From assembly GCA_016190985.1 (NCBI GenBank), contig JACPPI010000029.1:18269-82268 (forward strand): DNA of 64,000 nt. Reading direction: 5' to 3'. A program made the translations under genes and the position numbers. The DNA is from Opitutia bacterium (GTDB lineage: Bacteria; Verrucomicrobiota; Verrucomicrobiia; Opitutales; Opitutaceae). Positions 53,192 to 62,900 of the stretch are shown here, piece by piece. The notes beneath the pieces were generated by a model. That model saw only the letters and a list, made by a program, of their open reading frames with translations, was not told where the DNA came from and made no database searches. Positions within the stretch are counted from its first letter, which is position 1. The number at the start of each line of letters is the position of its first letter.

Positions 53192-54757
53192 CTACTTTTT
53201 AGTCGGCTTGGCGTTCCAGATCTCGAGCAACCCTGGGGTGGCTTGGGCCCGCACACCGTTGTCGCTAAGAATCTCCTCGGTGGCGGCGACCATCTCACTG
53301 CGGTTGAAGACCAGTTTTTCCATCTCGCGACCAGCAAACTCGAAGATGAGAAACTCGTCCTTCGAGTCACGGAGCAGTTCCACCAAATGCGCAAGATTAC
53401 GGATTATGACGCCGTTCACGCTGCGGACGACATGGGCACCGGCCTGGCCGTAACCCTTGACGAGCTTGTGTGGAAAAAATGGTGACGAGACGACCACCAG
53501 CTGCTCATCCGGGAAGGCCGGCAGGTCGCCAAGGCGGGTGAGCAGCGGGCTCGCGAGTGCACCGAAAAAGATCAGGGTGGCACTGTTGTTGGAGTAGCCG
53601 CCGACAAACTGGCTGCTCCCGAGTGAAAAGACCAGCGGCCCGTAGACGAAATACGGAGGATAGTCGCCACGGAGATTCGCCACAAGGGCCGGCCGGTCGG
53701 ATCCAACGGGCATGGCAATTTTCAGGGGCTTGCGATTGCGGACGACGGTAAGCGGAACTTTGCCATCATGTGCGACCTGCTGGATGAGATATTGGAAGCG
53801 AATGCGCAGGTTGTCGCCTAGCTTGATCATCCCCTGATCATCGATGGGCGAGTCGCCGATATGAGTGATGACGTCCCACGGTTTCAGCGGATTATCCTGC
53901 ATGCCGGAGTAAGGGGTGTTGACGACCATGCCCTGCACGTCCTTGTCGAGCTTGAGGAAGGTCCGCAAGGCGGGGTTTTCGAGGGTTTGCAGTGCGTCGA
54001 ACATGGCCGGCTTGGAGTCGGTGCGGCCGGCCGCGACATCCTTCAGGAAGAGCTCGATCTCCTCGTTTGGGATGATGTAGCCGATGTTTTGTGCATTGGC
54101 CAGCTGACTGAAGGCGAGGCCGATCATCTTGTCCTCCACCAGTGCAGGGCCACCGCTGTTGCCGGGATTGATCGCGGCATCAATTTGGATCCGGATGCCC
54201 GCGGCAGGAAAATTATAGGGAGCATATTCTATGCGGGAAATGATGCCCTTGGTGATGGAAAGAGACTGGCCTCCGGTTGGGTAACCGTAGGCCAGGACCG
54301 CGTCCTTGATGTTAGGCAGAACCGGAGCGCGGGCCAGTGGCTGGTGGGCGTCGAAGAGTGTTTCGTCATCGAGCTTTAGGATGGCCAGGTCGATGCCGGG
54401 CGCGAACGCGACGACCGTGGCCGAAATCTTGTCGCCGGCTTGGTTCGCCTGCACTTGCACCTGGCTTGCGAACGCGACGACGTGTGCGTTGGTGAGGATG
54501 CGATGACCTTCGATGACAACCCCGGAGCCCGAGACTTCTGCCGGCGCCTGTTTGGTCCAGGGGCGATAGTAGTCGGGGTAGCGCACCGTGGAAAAAATCT
54601 TCACCACGGAATTTTCCACCGAGTTGGTTTTGCCGACCGCAGGCGTCGTCGCCGGCTCCGTTGCCGGGGTCTGCGCCGGAGCAAAGCAGGGAAACGCGAG
54701 GCCAACCGCAAGCAGCAGGTGCAGGATGGCCCGGTGAGCGCTAAGGATGGGATTCAT
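53192..54757 (-). CDS. Trypsin-like serine protease with PDZ-like region (S1C/HtrA-like)
   Basis: Signal peptide; GSGVVIEGHRILTNAHVVAFA, GIDLAILKLDDE, INPGNSGGPALVEDK; PWDVITHIGDSPIDDQG. Confidence 0.9.
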   Translation of the reverse strand: MNPILSAHRAILHLLLAVGLAFPCFAPAQTPATEPATTPAVGKTNSVENSVVKIFSTVRYPDYYRPWTKQAPAEVSGSGVVIEGHRILTNAHVVAFASQVQVQANQAGDKISATVVAFAPGIDLAILKLDDETLFDAHQPLARAPVLPNIKDAVLAYGYPTGGQSLSITKGIISRIEYAPYNFPAAGIRIQIDAAINPGNSGGPALVEDKMIGLAFSQLANAQNIGYIIPNEEIELFLKDVAAGRTDSKPAMFDALQTLENPALRTFLKLDKDVQGMVVNTPYSGMQDNPLKPWDVITHIGDSPIDDQGMIKLGDNLRIRFQYLIQQVAHDGKVPLTVVRNRKPLKIAMPVGSDRPALVANLRGDYPPYFVYGPLVFSLGSSQFVGGYSNNSATLIFFGALASPLLTRLGDLPAFPDEQLVVVSSPFFPHKLVKGYGQAGAHVVRSVNGVIIRNLAHLVELLRDSKDEFLIFEFAGREMEKLVFNRSEMVAATEEILSDNGVRAQATPGLLEIWNAKPTKK

Positions 54758-54816
54758 GCTATAGCCTCCACCGTTGAAGTGGCGTCGTCCCCGAGCAAGG
54801 CCAGAGTCGCACGTGC

Positions 54817-55287
54817 TCAATACTTCACCTTGTCCGACTTGGCCGCCCAGCCCTTGAAAGTGGCGAGGCCCTCGGCGCGGAGCACCTGCTGGATCTTGAT
54901 GGCGCGCTTCTCCAGCGGGAGCGGAATCTGGCGGTAGATGAAGTCGTCGTCGAAGCCGATGTCGGCGGCGTCCTGCCGGGAGTTGGCGAACCAGATCGCC
55001 GGGATGCGCGCCCAGTAGATGGCCGACAGGCACATCGGGCAGGGCTCGCAGCTGGTGTAGAGCTCGCAGTCGGTGAGCTGAAAGGTCTTCAGCCTCGCGC
55101 AGGCGTCGCGGATGGCCGTGACCTCGGCGTGGGCCGTGGGATCGTTGGTGGACGTGACGCGGTTGTTGCCCCGGCCGACGATCTTGCCGGATCGGACGAT
55201 GACGCAGCCGAACGGCCCGCCCCGGCCCGAATGCATCCCCTCGTCGGCGAGCTTGATGGCTTCGCGCATGAATTTCCCGTGGCTCAT
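54817..55287 (-). CDS. guaD: Nucleoside/guanine deaminase (GuaD-like)
   Basis: GGPFGCVIVRSGKIVGRGNNRV, DPTAHAEVTAIRDAC, LYTSCEPCPMCLSAIYWA. Confidence 0.88.
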   Translation of the reverse strand: MSHGKFMREAIKLADEGMHSGRGGPFGCVIVRSGKIVGRGNNRVTSTNDPTAHAEVTAIRDACARLKTFQLTDCELYTSCEPCPMCLSAIYWARIPAIWFANSRQDAADIGFDDDFIYRQIPLPLEKRAIKIQQVLRAEGLATFKGWAAKSDKVKY

Positions 55288-55309
55288 GGGGCGGATGAGA
55301 ACACAGCGC

Positions 55310-55403
55310 GGTTGAAAGTTGAAGGGTGAAAGTGGAAAGCGGGGTATGACCGGGTCGGGTATGATGGGCCGGTTTTTCAACTCTCACCTTTCAACTTTCA
55401 ACT
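55310..55403. repeat. Inverted repeat, GTTGAAAGTTGAAGG-type arms (guaD-uraD)
   Basis: ggttgaaagttgaagggtgaaag ... ctctcacctttcaactttcaact. Confidence 0.82.
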
Positions 55404-55433
55404 CAGCGGCCTTGCGCCGCTGTCCGCACTCTG

Positions 55434-55994
55434 ATGCTGACAGGCGCGGGCCAGGGCGATTCTCTGTCCGTGGTTCAACCCATGCCCGCGCTCTCCGATC
55501 TCAACCAGGCCGACCGGGCCGCATTCACCGCGGCGCTCGGCCATCTGTTCGAGCATTCGCCGTGGGTGGCGGAGGAGACCTGGGCCAAGCGACCGTATGC
55601 CAGCGCCGAGGCCCTGCACGCTGCGCTGTGTGCCACCATGCGCGCCGCGCCCATGGAGCGGCAGCTCGCCCTTATCCTCGCACACCCCGATCTGGCCGGC
55701 CGCCTGGCGCAGCAGAAGAAACTCACCGCCGAATCCACGCGTGAGCAGGCCAGCGCCGGCCTCGACCACCTCAACGACGCCGAGCTGGCGGAGTTCACAC
55801 GCAACAACAACGCCTACCGGACGAAGTTCGGTTTTCCCTTCATCATCTGCGCCCGACTCAACGCCAAGGCCGCCATCCTCGCTGCGATGCAGGCCCGGTT
55901 GCCGAATTCACCGGTAGCGGAGCACGCCGCCGCCCTCGGCGAGGTCGAAAAAATCGCCTGGCTCCGGCTCAGCGATCTGCTCAAGGCAGTTTGA
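55434..55994 (+). CDS. uraD: 2-oxo-4-hydroxy-4-carboxy-5-ureidoimidazoline (OHCU) decarboxylase
   Basis: LILAHPDLAGRLA...LTAESTREQASAGLDHL...NNAYRTKFGFPFIICARL; start may be internal Met near 55482. Confidence 0.93.
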   Translation: MLTGAGQGDSLSVVQPMPALSDLNQADRAAFTAALGHLFEHSPWVAEETWAKRPYASAEALHAALCATMRAAPMERQLALILAHPDLAGRLAQQKKLTAESTREQASAGLDHLNDAELAEFTRNNNAYRTKFGFPFIICARLNAKAAILAAMQARLPNSPVAEHAAALGEVEKIAWLRLSDLLKAV

Positions 55995-56074
55995 CCACGG
56001 ATTTCACTGATTGGCACAGATGATCCAATCACTACACTGCCTTTATCCGTGTATATCCGTGAAATCTGTGGTTA
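55994..56074. repeat. Inverted repeat, CCACGGAT-type arms (uraD-uraH)
   Basis: accacggatttcactgat ... atccgtgtatatccgtgaaatctgtggtt. Confidence 0.85.
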
Positions 56075-56086
56075 AAAAATAATCCC

Positions 56087-56431
56087 ATGCCCGGCAAACT
56101 CAGCACCCACGTCCTCGACCTCACCACCGGCCGGCCCGCCGCCGGTATGCGCATCGAACTCTGGAACCACGACGGCAAGCCGCACCTGCTCAAGGCCGTC
56201 GTGACCAACCTCGACGGCCGCACCGACGAGCCCCTGCTCGTCGGCCCGACCATGGCGGCCGGCACCTACGAGCTGCTGTTCTTCGTGAAGGACTATTTCG
56301 TCACGCACCACAAGGACAGCCCCTTCCTCGACCGCGTGCCCGTCCGCTTCGCCCTCGCCGACGCGAAGGCCGGCTACCACGTCCCGCTGCTCGTCACCCC
56401 CTGGGCCTACCAGACCTACCGCGGGAGCTGA
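56087..56431 (+). CDS. uraH: 5-hydroxyisourate hydrolase
   Basis: [23 protein letters not shown]-terminal [18 protein letters not shown]. Confidence 0.96.
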   Translation: MPGKLSTHVLDLTTGRPAAGMRIELWNHDGKPHLLKAVVTNLDGRTDEPLLVGPTMAAGTYELLFFVKDYFVTHHKDSPFLDRVPVRFALADAKAGYHVPLLVTPWAYQTYRGS

Positions 56432-56436
56432 ATGCC

Positions 56437-57774
56437 ATGGCCCACGCTGCGCAGGAACTCGTCCGCAAACTCGGCCGGCTCAGCCGGGTGACGGACGAGC
56501 CGGGCAAGTTGACGCGGACGTTCCTGTCGCCGGCGATGAAGCGGGCGAACGCGCTCGTGGCCGGTTGGATGAAGGACGCCGGGCTGAAGGTGCGGGTGGA
56601 CAGCGTTGGCAATCTCATCGGCTGTTATGAAGCGGCCAACCCGAAGTCGAAAACCCTTCTGCTCGGCTCGCATCTCGACACCGTGCGCGACGCGGGAAAA
56701 TTCGACGGGCCGCTTGGCGTGTTGCTGCCGATCGTGGCGCTGGCAGACCTGAAGCGCCGCGGGGTGAAGCTGCCGTTCGATGTCGAGGTGCTCGGCTTCT
56801 CCGAGGAGGAGGGGGTGCGGTTCGCCAGCGCCTACCTCGGGAGCAAAGGCTACTGCGGCAAGCTCACCGCCAAGGACCTGGCCATGATCGATGCCGACGG
56901 CGTCAGCGTGAGCGAAGCGATTGAAAGGTGGAACGGCCTGACCCCAGGACGTTCAAGCAAGCGCGTTGGGGTCAACGCGCTCCACCTCAAGGCCGCCCAC
57001 AAGCGCGGCGATCTGCTGGGTTACGTCGAGGTGCACATCGAGCAGGGCCCGGTGCTGGAGGCGAAGAAACTCGCCGTGGGCGTGGTCTCCGCCATTGCCG
57101 GGCAGAGCCGCTTCAAGCTGACGTGGACGGGCCAGGCCGGTCACGCCGGCATGACGCCGATGGCGCTGCGCCGCGATGCGCTGGCCGGCGCGGCGGAGTT
57201 TGTTTCCGGGGTCGAGGCGATCGCCCGGCGCACGCCGGGATTGGTGGCGACGGTCGGCGCGCTGACGGTTTCGCCCGGAGCGGCCAACGTGATTCCCGGC
57301 GAGGTGGTGCACACGCTCGATGTCCGCCACGCCGACGACCGCCGGCGCCGTCAGGCGCTGATGGCGATCGGCCGTCTGGCCACACAGATCGCCAATCGCC
57401 GCGAGTTGGAACGCCGCTGGCAACGGACGCAGGAAAACGGCGCCGTGACCTGCTCACCGGCGCTCACCGCCCAGCTGGCGCGCAGTATGAAAGCAATCCA
57501 GGGCAAAAGCGTTTCGCTCGTCAGCGGCGCCGGGCACGACGGCGTCGTGATGTCGGCGCTGTGCCCGGTGGCGATGCTCTTCGTGCGCTGTCGCGGCGGA
57601 CTCAGCCACCATCCCGACGAATACGCCTCGCCCAAGGACCTCGGCGTCGCGCTGGCGGTGATGACGGATTTTCTGGAGCGGCTGGCCGCGGAGCAGGGCC
57701 TGACGCCGTTGCCCGCTGCTGCGGGCCCGGTGTTTGTCCCCGGTTCTCGCCGGGGGCGAAACCGAGGCAAATGA
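56437..57774 (+). CDS. allC: Allantoate amidohydrolase / Zn-dependent hydantoinase-carbamoylase family, with in-frame palindromic insert
   Basis: LLLGSHLDTVRDAGKFDGPLGV; VLGFSEEEGVRF; VEVHIEQGPVLEA; SGAGHDGVVMS. Confidence 0.88.
   Translation: MAHAAQELVRKLGRLSRVTDEPGKLTRTFLSPAMKRANALVAGWMKDAGLKVRVDSVGNLIGCYEAANPKSKTLLLGSHLDTVRDAGKFDGPLGVLLPIVALADLKRRGVKLPFDVEVLGFSEEEGVRFASAYLGSKGYCGKLTAKDLAMIDADGVSVSEAIERWNGLTPGRSSKRVGVNALHLKAAHKRGDLLGYVEVHIEQGPVLEAKKLAVGVVSAIAGQSRFKLTWTGQAGHAGMTPMALRRDALAGAAEFVSGVEAIARRTPGLVATVGALTVSPGAANVIPGEVVHTLDVRHADDRRRRQALMAIGRLATQIANRRELERRWQRTQENGAVTCSPALTAQLARSMKAIQGKSVSLVSGAGHDGVVMSALCPVAMLFVRCRGGLSHHPDEYASPKDLGVALAVMTDFLERLAAEQGLTPLPAAAGPVFVPGSRRGRNRGK
56927..56986. 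repeat. GGTGGAGCG-family palindrome inside allC (60 bp)
   Basis: GGTGGAACGGCCTGACCCCAGGACGTTCAAGCAAGCGCGTTGGGGTCAACGCGCTCCACC, aligns to reverse complement of 52409-52464. Confidence 0.93.
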
Positions 57775-59171
57775 AACGGCGCGGCAAAACCCTCGTCGAG
57801 GCTTCCGAGCCGGAGGTGCTGGACCTGGTGGTCCGGAGCGGACGCGTCGTGACGCCCGACGGCGTGCAGGCGGCCGAGCTCGGCATCCTGCACGGCAAGA
57901 TCGTGCGGCTGGCGCCGGAGGTCACCGACCCGGCGCACGCCGAGCTCGACGCGGCCGGCCGCTATGTCTTCCCCGGCATCATCGACGCCCATGTGCATTT
58001 CAACGAGCCTGGCCGGACGGAGTGGGAGGGGCTCGCCTACGGCTCGCTCGCGCTCGCGGCCGGCGGCGGCACCTGCTTCTTCGACATGCCGCTCAACTCC
58101 GAGCCGCCGGTGCTCGATGCCGCCGCGCTGCGCGTGAAACGCGAACTGGCCGAGCAGCAGTCATGCACGGATTTCGCGCTCTGGGGCGGGCTGGTGCCGG
58201 GCAACCTCGACAAGCTTGCCGGCCTGCGCGACGCCGGGGCGATCGGCCTGAAGGCCTTCATGGCCAACAGCGGCATCGACAGTTTTCCGCGCGTGGACGC
58301 CAAGTCGCTCCACGAGGGCATGCGCCGTGCGGCCAGGCTCGGCCTGCTCGTGGCGGTGCACGCCGAGGACGACGCACTCGCGGCCAAATTCACGGCGGAG
58401 CAGAAGGCCAAGGGCAAACACGACGCCAAGGCCTGGCTCGCGTCGCGGCCGGTCGAGGTCGAGTTGGCGGCCATCCGGCAGGCCATCGAGTTCGCCGGCG
58501 AGACCGGTTGCGCGCTGCACGTCGTGCATGTCAGCAGCCCCGAGGGCGTCGCGCTCATCACCGAGGCGCGGGCCCAGCGCGTGGATGTGACGGCCGAGAC
58601 CTGCTCCCACTACCTGCTGTTGAACGACAAGGACGTGGCGAAGACCGGCGCACCCGCCAAATGCGCCCCGCCGATCCGCGACGAGAAACGCCGCCTGGCG
58701 CTGTGGGCGGAACTGCGTGCGGGAAACATCCAGACGGTCGGGTCCGACCACTCGCCGTCACCGCCGGAGATGAAGACCTCCAAGGATTTCTTCGAGATCT
58801 GGGGCGGCATCGCCGGTGTGCAGCACGGTTTCCAGTTGCTGATGAACGAAGGCGCGGCCACCGCCGACAGGCACCTGCCGCTACTCGCCGCGGTTTTGGC
58901 GCGCAATGTCGCCCGCCGGTTCCGGCTCGACGACCGCAAGGGCCTGCTCGCCGAGGGGCGCGACGCGGATTTTTCCCTGGTCGAGTTCGGCCCCAAGCGG
59001 ACGATCCAGGCCGACGAGTTGTGGACCCGGCACCGGATCAGCCCCTATGTCGGCCGGGCGACCAAGGCGCGTGTGACCCATACTTATGTCCGGGGCTGTC
59101 CGGTGTGGGCTGACGGCAGGGTTGCATCCGGCTCGCCGAAAGGTCATTTTTTGCGCCCTACACCCCATTGA
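57771..59171 (+). CDS. allB: Allantoinase
   Basis: VFPGIIDAHVHFNEPGRTEWEG; FDMPLNSEPPV; VDVTAETCSHYLLL; VGSDHSPSPPEMK. Confidence 0.93.
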   Translation: MKRRGKTLVEASEPEVLDLVVRSGRVVTPDGVQAAELGILHGKIVRLAPEVTDPAHAELDAAGRYVFPGIIDAHVHFNEPGRTEWEGLAYGSLALAAGGGTCFFDMPLNSEPPVLDAAALRVKRELAEQQSCTDFALWGGLVPGNLDKLAGLRDAGAIGLKAFMANSGIDSFPRVDAKSLHEGMRRAARLGLLVAVHAEDDALAAKFTAEQKAKGKHDAKAWLASRPVEVELAAIRQAIEFAGETGCALHVVHVSSPEGVALITEARAQRVDVTAETCSHYLLLNDKDVAKTGAPAKCAPPIRDEKRRLALWAELRAGNIQTVGSDHSPSPPEMKTSKDFFEIWGGIAGVQHGFQLLMNEGAATADRHLPLLAAVLARNVARRFRLDDRKGLLAEGRDADFSLVEFGPKRTIQADELWTRHRISPYVGRATKARVTHTYVRGCPVWADGRVASGSPKGHFLRPTPH

Positions 59172-59173
59172 CC

Positions 59174-59917
59174 ATGCCCGACCTCTTCGGCCACACCCGC
59201 GCCCGCATCGCCGCCCGCCACGCCCTCATCACGCCGGGCAATCACGTCAACAGCTCGGTCCCGGGCATCGCGGGCGCGACGGCGGTCGTGCTGATCAACG
59301 AGGCCATGGGCGCGAAGTTCGCGCAGCTGCTCGTGACCTTCGCCGCCGACGGCCGCGCCGCGCAGCCCGCGAGCGGCACGCAGACCTTCGGCTATGTGAT
59401 GCACGGCGGCGGCGCGCTGACGGTCGGCAAGGACAAGGCGAAAATCGCCGCCGGGGGTTTCTTCTACGTGCCCGCCGGGCAGCCGTGGAGCCTGACCGCA
59501 CCGAAGGCCGGCACGCAGCTCACGCTCTTTCAGAAGAGATATGTCGCGCTGCCCGGCACGCCGCTGCCCAAGGCCATCATCGGCGACGCGGCCAAGGTGA
59601 AAGGCACGCCCTTCCTCGGCGACCCGGCGGCCAATCTGCAGGTGCTGCTGCCCGACGAGCCGGCCTTTGACCTGGCCGTGAACATCTTTGCCTACCAGCC
59701 CGGCGGCCACCTGCCGTTCGTCGAGGTGCACGTCATGGAGCACGGCCTGCTCATGCTCGGCGGCGCGGGCGTTTACCGGCTCGAGGACAGCTGGTATCCG
59801 GTGCAGGCGGGCGACGTGATCTGGATGGCGCCGTATTGCGCGCAGTGGTTTGTCGCCATGGGCAAGGTTCCGGCGAGCTATCTCTATTACAAGGATGTCA
59901 ACCGTCCGGCCATCTGA
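59174..59917 (+). CDS. allE: (S)-ureidoglycine aminohydrolase (AllE/YlbA-like bicupin)
   Basis: LFGHTRARIAARHALITPGNHVNSSVPG...PFVEVHVMEHGLLMLGGAGVYRL...WMAPYCAQWFVAMG. Confidence 0.92.
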   Translation: MPDLFGHTRARIAARHALITPGNHVNSSVPGIAGATAVVLINEAMGAKFAQLLVTFAADGRAAQPASGTQTFGYVMHGGGALTVGKDKAKIAAGGFFYVPAGQPWSLTAPKAGTQLTLFQKRYVALPGTPLPKAIIGDAAKVKGTPFLGDPAANLQVLLPDEPAFDLAVNIFAYQPGGHLPFVEVHVMEHGLLMLGGAGVYRLEDSWYPVQAGDVIWMAPYCAQWFVAMGKVPASYLYYKDVNRPAI

Positions 59918-62900
59918 CCCGGCGGCCCCGCCCAGTCTCGACCTCATCGTCAACGGCCGGGCCGTCTCCACCGCGGGGGTCGCGCCCACCACCACGCTGC
60001 TCGCGTGGCTGCGCGCCCACGGCCTGACCGGCGCGAAGGAAGGCTGCGCCGAGGGCGACTGCGGCGCGTGCTCCGTGGCGCTCGTCGATCGCGACGCGAA
60101 CGGCCGGGCGGCCTACCGCGCCTTCAACAGCTGCATCGCGCTGGTGCCGATGTTTGCCGGCCGTGAGATCGTCACCGTCGAGGGCCTGGCCCAATGCGGC
60201 GCGGACAAAAAGCAGCTGCACCCGGTGCAGGCCGCGATGGTCGAGCACTACGGCTCACAATGCGGCTACTGCACGCCGGGCTTTGTCGTCTCGATGTTCG
60301 AGGCCTACTACCGCGACGGCTGCAAGGAGCCGTGGCAGATCAGCGACCAGCTCTGCGGCAACCTCTGCCGCTGCACGGGCTACCGGCCGATCCGCGACGC
60401 CGCGGTCGCGGCGCTCGAACAGCGCCCGGTGGCGGACGATGTTTTCGCGCAACGGCTCACCCGGCCGGCACGTCCGCCTGATGCGCTCAACTACACCGTC
60501 GGTGAGGCGAAATTCTTCCGCCCCACGTCGCTGCCCGGCCTGTTCACCCTGCTGGAATCCTACCCGACGGCCCAGCTCGTGGCCGGCGCGACCGAGATCG
60601 GCGTGGAGCTGAACAAGAAATTCAAGGCCTTCCCGCTGCTCATCTCGACCGAGGGCGTGCCGGAGCTGACGCGCATCACGGCGACGGACGAGGCCTGGCA
60701 CATCGGCGCCGGCGCCACGCTGACCAATGTCGAGGAGGCGCTCGGCGGCGAATTTCCCTCCGTCGCGAAGATGCTGCGCGTCTTTGCCGCCCGCCAGATC
60801 CGCAACCGCGCCACGCTCGGCGGCAACCTCGTGACCGCCTCGCCGATCGGCGACAGCGCCCCGGTGCTGCTGACCCTCGACGCCAGCGTCGTGCTCGTCA
60901 CCGCCAAGGCCGAGCGCACGGTGCCGCTCAAGGATTTCTTCACCGCCTACCGCAAGACCGTGCTCCGGCCCGGCGAGGTCATGCGCGAGATCGTGCTGCC
61001 GCGCGGCGGGCCGAAGCGCGGGCGGACGCGGCGGGTGGATTTCCTCAAGGTTTCCAAGCGCCGCGAGCTGGACATCAGCATCGTGGCGGCGGCGTTCTGC
61101 GTGGACCTCGACGAGGCGGGCACCGTGCGCCGGGCGCGCATCGCCTACGGCGGCGTGGCGGCGATGCCGCTGCGCGCGCTCAAGGCCGAGAAGGCGCTGG
61201 TCGGCAGGAAACTGGACGACTCCGCGGTGGCGCACATCCTCCATGGCACCTTCAAGCCGATCGACGACGCGCGTGGCGGCGCCGACTACCGGCGCGAGCT
61301 GGTCGTCAGCCTCTGGGCGAAGTTTGTCTCGGGTGAGCGGAGCCAGGCGCAGGACGCCGATCTCGGCTTTGCCGGCGACCACCGGTGGCCGGTGGCCGAT
61401 GCCTCCCGGAATCTCGGCCACGAAAGCGCCGTCGGGCACGTGACCGGCCGGGCCATGTATGTCGATGACACGGCGCAGCGCCGGAAGATGCTCGACTGCT
61501 GGCCGGTGTGCTCGCCGCACGCGCGCGCGCGAATCCTGCGCCGCGACGCCATCAAGGCCCGGCAGGCCCTCGGCATCCACGCCGTGCTGCTGGCCGAGGA
61601 CATCCCGGGCGAGAACAACACCGGCCCGGTGCGGCACGACGAGCCGCTGCTCGCGAAGGACGAGGTTCTTTTCCACGGCCAGATCGTCGCGTGGGTGGTC
61701 GGCGAGACGCTGGCGCAGTGCCGCGCGGCGGCGGCGCTGGTCGAGGTGGACTACGAGCCGTTGCCCGCGATCATCGGCCTGCCGGCGGCCCTCGCGGCGG
61801 GCAGCTACCACACCGAGCCGCATGCGCTGAAGCGGGGCGATGCGGCGGCGGCGTTCGCGGCCGCGCCGGAGAAACTCGAAGGCGAGTTCGGGTTCGGCGG
61901 GCAGGAGCATTTCTACCTGGAGACGCATGCGGCCTGGGCCGAGGCCGGCGAGGACGGCACCGTGCTGGTGAACTCCTCGACGCAGCATCCGTCGGAGATC
62001 CAGGCCATCGTGGCCGAGGTGCTGCATGTGGCGCGGCACAAGGTTGTCGTGCAGGCCCCGCGCATGGGCGGTGGCTTCGGCGGCAAGGAGACTCAGGGCA
62101 ACGGCTTCGCGGCGCTGGTGGCGCTGGCGGCGGTGAAGACCGGCCGGCCGGTGCGCGTGCAGCTCGACCGCGATCTCGACATGAAGCTGACGGGCAAGCG
62201 GCACCCGTTTCACTCGAAATTCTCGGTCGGCTACAACCGCGAAGGCCGGCTGCTGGCGGCGTCGGTGGCCTTGGTGTCGGACGGCGGCTGGTCGCTCGAC
62301 CTGTCCACGGCGATTTGCGACCGGGCCTTGTTCCACCTCGACAACGCCTATTACATCCCGACCGTGGATTTCAGCGGGCGCGTGGCCAAGACCAACGTGA
62401 CCTCGCACACCGCGTTCCGCGGCTTCGGCGGGCCGCAGGGCATCATGGTCATCGAGGAGATCATGGACCGCGTGGCGCGGCGGCTCGGCCTGCCGCCCGA
62501 GGCCGTGCGCGAGCGCAACCTCTACCACGGCACGGGCGAGACCAACCGCACGCACTACAAGGAGGACATCGGCGACAACCGCATCCAGGACATCTGGGCG
62601 CAAGTGCTCGCCAAGGCGGACTTCGCGAAGCGCCGCGCCGAGGTGGACGCCTGGAATCAGGCGAACCCGCACATGAAGCGCGGGCTGGCGGTGACGCCGG
62701 TGAAATTCGGCATCAGTTTCACGCTGTCGCACTACAACCAGGCCGGCGCGCTGGTGCACATCTACCAGGACGGCTCGGTGCAGGTGAACCACGGCGGCAC
62801 GGAGATGGGGCAGGGGTTGCACACGAAAATTCTCGGCGTGGCGATGCGCGAGCTCGGGTTGCCGGCTTCGAGCATCCGATTGATGACGACCAGCACCGAC

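Noticed and set aside
60255-62822. 855-aa minus-strand ORF
   Set aside because: Antisense to xanthine dehydrogenase.
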